A stretch of 64,000 nucleotides of DNA from Volvox africanus (lineage: Eukaryota > Chlorophyta > Chlorophyceae > Chlamydomonadales > Volvocaceae), in NCBI GenBank assembly GCA_030268105.1, contig BSDZ01000003.1, positions 3,720,001-3,784,000 of the forward strand, given 5' to 3'. Positions within the stretch are counted from its first letter, which is position 1, and each line of letters begins with the position of its first letter. The position numbers and the translations under genes were made by a program. The notes beneath the pieces are model-generated. The model did no database searches. It was not told where the DNA came from and was given only the letters and a program-made list of their open reading frames with translations. Of this stretch, positions 59,341 through 64,000 are shown piece after piece.

Positions 59341-59411
59341 CATCGTTGACCGCGGAGCCTGACATCTTTTGCCCATTCTAGTGTTGATCTTCGCGTTTAT
59401 AGGTCTTCATA

Positions 59412-59732
59412 ATGGGAAAGGATAGGCTGGACGAGCCGCTGGACCTACACAACTACTCAACTTGGAAACTACGATTCCAATTGTTGTCCGCGGAGCTTGG
59501 ATACAGTCGCGCCCTGCTACAAGCACCAATTGCAGAGGCGGATGTCATCATCTCCGACAAGGTCAAGAGTGTGATGGCCAAGAACGTAAAGAACCATTAC
59601 CTCGAAGCAATTGTTCGGGCGGCAAATGCGAAGGCCGCCTGGGACGCTTTGGCGGCTACGTTCGCATCAACCTGCAACACGAGAAAGGTAGCACTACGAC
59701 AGGAGCTAAGTGACTTTAAAATGGCAAATTAA
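59412..59732 (+). CDS. Truncated copia-type Gag
   Basis: 106 codons from ATG 59,412. Seen: DLHNYSTWKLRFQLLSAELG near the start and ANAKAAWDALAATFASTC then RKVALRQELSDFKM, the pattern of the copia Gag (UBN2/DUF4219-like) N-terminal part. A TAA stops it right after, so the rest of Gag and its zinc knuckle (CCHC) are missing. Known: Gag forms the virus-like particle of LTR retrotransposons. The fragment may be a leftover needed only because packaging signals overlap gag, which is an inference. Confidence 0.75.
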   Translation: MGKDRLDEPLDLHNYSTWKLRFQLLSAELGYSRALLQAPIAEADVIISDKVKSVMAKNVKNHYLEAIVRAANAKAAWDALAATFASTCNTRKVALRQELSDFKMAN

Positions 59733-62422
59733 GATGGAAGGGCTAGACAAGCAGTTTGGCAAGGAAAGACTGGCGGTGATGTCAGGGTCGCCGCCTGGTG
59801 CGATTTGGCGGCAAAGTGCAAGTCAGTCGCGACTACGAGGAAAATGGCGCTACAAAGGAGATCAACGATCAGGTTATGGTTCCTTCTGAGGACACCTTAA
59901 AAGCGCCGAAAAAATTTTACTGGTCGTTCACGAGCTACAACGATGCCGACGCAAAGATGGAGCGGATTGGCGGTAACTTCACAGTGAATTCGAACCATTA
60001 CCGCATTTATACGTTGAAAGCTTTTCGACTATGCCTTTATTTACTGGGCAGCTCGCGGCGCGGCGCTTTGTTTGTAGTTCGAGCAAGGTGGATTTCAACT
60101 ATATTGATAACAGCTCAGGCGACGTTTTGATAGGTGCTTTATTGCTATGTTTTGTCAGAGCACCCCATAGCAGTTCAAGGCAATTGATGTGCCTGCCGAG
60201 CCATAGACCTCGCCTGTGAGTGGCCTGTGCCTGTCAGCCGCACGTTATCTCATGGAGAACTGTTGTTAGGAAACGCTAACGACGCAAGAGGTGGCGTTCT
60301 CTTGGTGAGAACAACTTTGTTTCGTGCAGTTCAGAGTACTGCATAATTGCAGCTTCTAATGGCCTTGAGGGAAAAGGGGCAGAAGTTTTGATCACACCAC
60401 TAGGTACAGCTATGTTCGCGTACTGCCATTTGGCCGTATGTTTCTGAGTACGTTCGAGTACTGCCATTGGGCGGTATGGCATTGTGGTAGTGATTGTAGT
60501 GATTGTGGTAGTGATTGGCGACCTGAATCAACTCTTGATTTGTTTTGGTTATGTCAGCGGTGCCCTGCCTAATCCCCAATTTGTGGATGTTTGCCTGCCC
60601 GTAACTCAGACCTCATGCAGCGCAGTGAAACGACAGCGTCTGCCTTGGTGGTACGACGTGAGGGCCATGAGAGCCCAACGGACCTTTGCTTACTATGATG
60701 TTCAGGTTATGTCAACTGGAAGGTCAGTACCTTGAACTCGAGGGATATGTGAAGCCATCTAGGTTGCAGCCATTTGTGAGTTTTTGTGTCATATTAAGGG
60801 AACGTAGCTAATTCCCTCAATCGGACATGAGGCAGATCAGTTGCTTGGCCTTGTTCACCTGGATGTGTGTGGCTAGATGCTGGAGCTATTGACTTTTGTT
60901 TTGAGGCTTAGAGAGTCAGAGGTCTGTGGTCTGAGTGCCCTTGTGTAGGGCAGACGGAGCAGCAGTATGAATGACCCTGGGATGGACTGTTGGTGGCTAA
61001 TGTTCATGTTTACGAGGCGACACCATACAAGGGTGTGCGCAAAGTGTTTATTCTACAGGTATGACCAGCAGGATAGAACCTGGCTGGAAGAGGGACCTGA
61101 TGAGAGGTCGCCTGATGAGTTCCCAGCAGGATAGAGCCTGGCTGGAAGAGGACTGCCCAATGAGTATGTATGACATGTGTTTGGGAGTCGATGGCAGAGT
61201 CCTGTGGACTGCTCTCAATTATGTTTGGGTAGCTATCCTGGTTATCCCCTGATGTAATGAGGGATGGAAGGCTGCAACTGCTTTGCACGTCTTTATGATT
61301 GCTTTGCTTGATTTGCACGTAGTTACCTCATTGGGGGTAACGTCAAGTCATTGTCAGTGGCTGTTATGTTAACGGGATTCACTTATCTGGTATCCATGGT
61401 CAGTTGGCGACAAGCCAGGATATTCAGGCCGATGATTCTGTGCTGGGCACAGCATGGTCTGGGGTTGGAGGTTCGATTCCCATGTTGTATTGGGATAGAT
61501 TTCCCACTGGCAGTAGCCCAGGGTCGGGAAGCCCAGGTTTGGGGTCCTCCAAGGGCCGTTGAGGTTTGAGTCCTCATGTACACGGCAACACCGTCGAGCT
61601 GGTATTGCTCACGGGGATATGATCAGCACATTTTCAAATGTGTGGGAAAGACAGTTTCTTCCCAACATACTTGGTTGCGCACTGGGCGCAGTATGTCTGA
61701 TTTTTGGAGGGTCAAGTCCTCCGAAGGATGTGGCAGTACGGCGGTTTCTGTTGTTCACTAGAGCACCGAAGAGTGATGTGCTAGTGCAGACCGTGACAGT
61801 ACGGCAGCTTGTGGTAACCGATGCAACACCATTGGGTGTTTTGCTACTGAAGGCCACGACAGTACAGCAGTTTGAGGCAACACCTGAAGCGTGTCTAAAT
61901 GCCTCGGTTCCTGTGAGGAAGGGCGGCTGAGTTCTGCGATCCCTAGCACCCCTTAGTTGGAGGTTGGTTGCTGAATTATGTGTATCTAAATGCCCCTGTG
62001 GGGTATGGCGGTTGAGTAACGCCACGAGAAGTGTCACCATGAGGGTGTACACAATCTTTTATCGCATCTTGTGTCTGGGCATCGTAAGGGTGCCATTGGC
62101 CCATCGAGGTGAAGACCCAATCAGATGTGTTTCGAGCCCTATTTCATACCAGTGGTAAACCGCTTGGGTGCGTTCATGGTATGTCAATTTTGGGCAGTGC
62201 GGACCGTTGCAGAACAGCAATGTAGGCACTTGGTCAAGTAGTGGCGTGGTTTTGACACCAGGGGGCGGTGGAGTCATTCCATTGGCCCTGAATCTCAACG
62301 TGCAATTATCTGATGAGTGCGTCATGTTTAGGAGTAATTCCAAGCAGATCAATGTGCAGAACCCCTACTGCAAGAGCGGGCCTCTAGGTGTGAGGCTGCG
62401 TTTTTCATGGTGTTTGGTGTAA
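59733..62422 (+). other. Unrecognised interior of element 1 (no pol)
   Basis: Where a copia element should carry protease, integrase and reverse transcriptase, I find none of their motifs in any frame. Seen instead: short frames, a (TAGTGATTG)-like repeat near 60,485-60,525, a direct repeat CAGCAGGATAGARCCTGGCT at about 61,068 and 61,126, repeated GACAGTACGGCAG/GACAGTACAGCAG units near 61,795-61,870, and a tRNA T-loop-like GGTTCGATTCC at 61,471. It may be captured host sequence or heavily rearranged internal DNA. Confidence 0.6.
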
Positions 62423-62506
62423 GATAAGGCAGCAGTTTTGCTGATGAAGGCACTTGGAGAGTTAAAATTTAAGAAGTGCATTACGGCGATGGGGTTGGCC
62501 GAGTAA
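62423..62506 (+). pseudogene. C-terminal remnant of copia RNase H
   Basis: 27 codons ending TAA: DKAAVLLMKALGELKF then KKCITAMGLAE. This matches the last codons of element 2 (VADVLTKALGEIKFKKC...), the usual C-terminus of the copia polyprotein. The upstream part of RNase H is missing. Confidence 0.85.
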
Positions 62507-62609
62507 GCATTATAAGTTTGTTTGGGGCGAACTTGTTTGGCTTAAGTTTTTGGTTTCAAGAACCGCCCTGGTTGAAATTATCTTCTTTCACTTGTTGCTA
62601 GGCATGTCT

Positions 62610-62619
62610 CGAGGGGGCG
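62610..62619 (+). promoter_or_regulatory. Polypurine tract of element 1
   Basis: CGAGGGGGCG lies directly before the right LTR. The same tract lies inside the LTR of element 2 as its complement. It is the plus-strand primer site of LTR elements. Confidence 0.75.
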
Positions 62620-62862
62620 TGTTATGAAATGGTATATCAGTTGGATATAGCGATCCATACTAGCAACAATCCCGCTGTTGTAGCTGTACTCGGCGGTAAG
62701 CTATCGACCCGCGTTCGTACTGTTTGTAGTGCTACACGCGCAAGTATATGTGCCGACTCCAGAACGAACTATTCGGACGTCTATACTATCAGATAGTATG
62801 TAACGTATACTTTCTCGTTATTACGTCAGGCTTCCTAATGTCTGATAGTCTACGTCTCAATA
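62620..62862 (+). repeat. Right LTR of element 1
   Basis: 243 bp, identical by eye to the left LTR, followed by the CGACG duplication at 62,863-62,867. Confidence 0.95.
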
Positions 62863-62867
62863 CGACG

Positions 62868-63289
62868 GCATTAAGGCTAGATACGATATTTCAAGCAGCA
62901 ATATTCTAGATCGATACATTTTATCCAAGCTTAAAATTGTCGTAGGAAGAATAGAAAATAGTATGGATCAGTTTGATACTGTAGAGGCATATGCAGCAAT
63001 AACTGATTTCTTTGAAGTGCTAAATAATTGGTACATTAGAAGAAGTAGAAGTAGATTCTGGAAAACTCAGCAGGATGCAGATAAATTATCAGCTTACAAC
63101 ACACTCTATACATGCCTTGAAGTTATGATGAAAGCTATGAGTTCGTTACTACCTTTAATTTCAGAAAATATATATCGTAGCTTAACTGGCGGGCCATCTG
63201 TTCATTTAGAAGATTTCCCGAATGTAGATAGCATAGAAATTGAGGAAAATTTAGTTAAAGCAATGGATCAGGTCCTGGACATCTGTAAT
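62868..63289 (+). pseudogene. ileS: ileS middle part between two retrotransposons
   Basis: 422 bases continuing residue 692 to 832 of the IleRS begun at 57,008. Seen: GIKARYDISSSNILDRYILS, the anticodon-binding helical domain LNNWYIRRSRSRFW, TCLEVMMKAMSSLLPLISEN and AMDQVLDICN. The family continues after DICN with a segment of about 250 more residues, so the C-terminal end is absent or lies beyond element 2. The frame is open to the last base before the second LTR. Bacterial composition and undamaged codons again show that the insertions are younger than, or close in time to, the transfer. Confidence 0.93.
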
Positions 63290-63532
63290 TATTGAGACGT
63301 AGACTATCAGACATTAGGAAGCCTGACGTAATAACGAGAAAGTATACGTTACATATTATCTGATAGTATAGAAGTCCTAATAGTTCGTTCTAGAGTCGGC
63401 ACATATACTTGTGCGTATAGCACTACAAGCAGTACGAACGTGGGTCGATAGCTTACCGCCGAGTACAGCTACAACAGCGGGATTGTTGCTAGTATGGATC
63501 GCTATATCGAACTGATATACCATTTTATAACA
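63290..63532 (-). repeat. 3' LTR of element 2
   Basis: 243 bp, about ten differences from the element 1 LTRs. Read on the minus strand it starts TGTTATAAAATGG and ends CTCAATA. Confidence 0.93.
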
Positions 63533-63647
63533 CGCCCCCTCGAGACATGCCTAGCAACAAGTGAAAGAAGATAATTCCAACCAGGGATTCTTCTTGAAAC
63601 CGAAAAGCTAAAGCCAAACGAGTTCGCCCCAAACAAACTTAGAAAGC

Positions 63648-64000
63648 TTACTCGGCCAACCCCATCGCCGTAATGCACTTCTTAAACTTTATCTCTCCAA
63701 GTGCCTTGGTTAACACATCTGCTACCATATCCTCCGTCGAACAGTGCGATAAGGCAACTTCCTTCCGCAGGACTCGTTCTCGCACTAGATGATGTTGCAC
63801 GTCGATGTGCTTAGAACGAACCGACATTATCGGGTTATTCCCAAGGCTCATCGATCCCTCAGAATCCGTTCGAATCTGAATAGCCTGTGTCCTCAGACCC
63901 AAGTCTCTGGTCAGCTTGCGAAGCCAAAGTGCCTCCCGCACTGCAGCTGCCGTGGCCTGGTACTCTGCCTCCACTGTTGAAGCTGCCGCCGTGCGCTGCA
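63648..64000 (-). CDS. Copia polyprotein, RNase H end (partial)
   Basis: About 117 codons to the stop at 63,648; the frame is open to the window end. Seen: AASTVEAEYQATAAAVREAL with the catalytic Glu of copia RNase H, IRTDSEGSMSLGNNP with the Asp, SKHIDVQHHLVRE with the His, and VADVLTKALGEIKF at the C-terminus. Known: degrades the RNA of the RNA/DNA hybrid in reverse transcription. No stop or frameshift is visible, so the element may be intact outside the window. Confidence 0.92.
   Translation of the reverse strand, partial: QRTAAASTVEAEYQATAAAVREALWLRKLTRDLGLRTQAIQIRTDSEGSMSLGNNPIMSVRSKHIDVQHHLVRERVLRKEVALSHCSTEDMVADVLTKALGEIKFKKCITAMGLAE

Larger units (their letters stand above)
59082..62862 (+). 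mobile_element. Non-autonomous Ty1/copia-type LTR retrotransposon in ileS
   Basis: 3,781 bp element. Seen: two 243-bp LTRs without any difference I can find, starting TGTTATG and ending CTCAATA; a primer-binding site right after the left LTR; a purine tract right before the right LTR; and CGACG target duplications outside. Coding remnants: the start of gag (59,412-59,732) and the last 27 codons of the polyprotein (62,423-62,506), matching element 2 downstream. The 2.7 kb between shows no protease, integrase or reverse transcriptase motif. Known: LTRs of a new copy are identical, so identity means recent insertion. Inferred: mobilised in trans by a full-length relative such as element 2, in the algal nucleus. 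Confidence 0.95.
63290..64000 (-). mobile_element. Second copia-type element, inverted, running out of the window
   Basis: Same family as element 1 but on the opposite strand. Seen: an LTR at 63,290-63,532, the purine tract complement CGCCCCCTCG after it, and a polyprotein end at 63,648-64,000. The insertion follows GTAAT in ileS, and a second GTAAT should flank the far end. This element keeps RNase H and could be the autonomous type. Confidence 0.92.

Noticed and set aside
61440..61500. tRNA-like sequence with GGTTCGATTCC in the retrotransposon interior
   Set aside because: The T-loop box is good, but the T-stem does not pair and I find no acceptor or anticodon stem at proper distance.
54731..63289. 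The bacterial genes as simple contamination of the assembly
   Set aside because: A eukaryotic LTR element with a matching target duplication splits ileS and restores its frame when removed. Contamination alone cannot give this. Misjoining at 54,730 remains possible and is treated separately.
1..64000. CRISPR arrays or phage-defence systems
   Set aside because: Direct repeats seen are microsatellites, LTRs or the segmental duplication. No regularly spaced repeat-spacer pattern and no cas-like or defence genes are found.

Overview
The window reads as nuclear DNA of a flagellated green alga into which DNA of a Rickettsiales-type bacterium has been inserted. Algal evidence: intron-rich genes with GT-AG splice sites, a sperm-tail PG-rich (SHIPPO) ciliary protein, a sphinganine C4-hydroxylase with an ER retrieval tail, an RPE65-family carotenoid oxygenase, an MIT-AAA ATPase and the first exon of the chloroplast division gene ARC6. 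The species cannot be named from the sequence.

Layout. 1-24.3 kb: SBH/SUR2-like hydroxylase (5.6-6.5 kb, minus), a ten-exon coiled-coil gene (10.1-13.8 kb, plus), a two-exon single-pass membrane protein gene (15.8-16.8 kb, plus), a STPG/SHIPPO gene (17.6-19.8 kb, minus) and a seven-exon coiled-coil gene (22.1-24.6 kb, minus). 24,311-36,992: first copy of a 12.7 kb block holding a carotenoid oxygenase gene. 36,993-42,043: a complete AAA ATPase gene, then an ARC6 first exon cut off in mid-codon run. 42,044-54,730: second, nearly identical copy of the block in the same orientation. 54,731-59,081 and 62,868-63,289: AT-rich, intron-free bacterial DNA with a truncated addA, rpsU divergent from a COQ9-family gene, a small lipoprotein gene and ileS.

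The ileS gene is split by a 3.8 kb Ty1/copia-type LTR element (59,082-62,862) with identical 243-bp LTRs and a 5-bp target duplication (CGACG). Removing the element and one duplication restores the ileS frame exactly. Some 420 bp further on, ileS is cut again by a second element of the same family in opposite orientation (63,290 to the window end). Eukaryotic retrotransposons inside an otherwise undecayed rickettsial gene argue that this bacterial DNA really sits in an algal chromosome. The first element keeps only the start of gag and the last codons of the polyprotein, and its interior is not recognisable pol.

The flanks say how the locus may have formed. Copy 1 of the block is continuous with intact genes on both sides: its left edge lies in an intron of the coiled-coil gene and its right edge lies 45 bp before the AAA start codon. 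Copy 2 breaks genes on both sides: ARC6 on the left, bacterial addA on the right. Copy 2 plus the bacterial DNA therefore look like pieces joined secondarily, either by a complex repair event or by assembly error at the two block ends. The retrotransposon footprint in ileS cannot be explained by misassembly.
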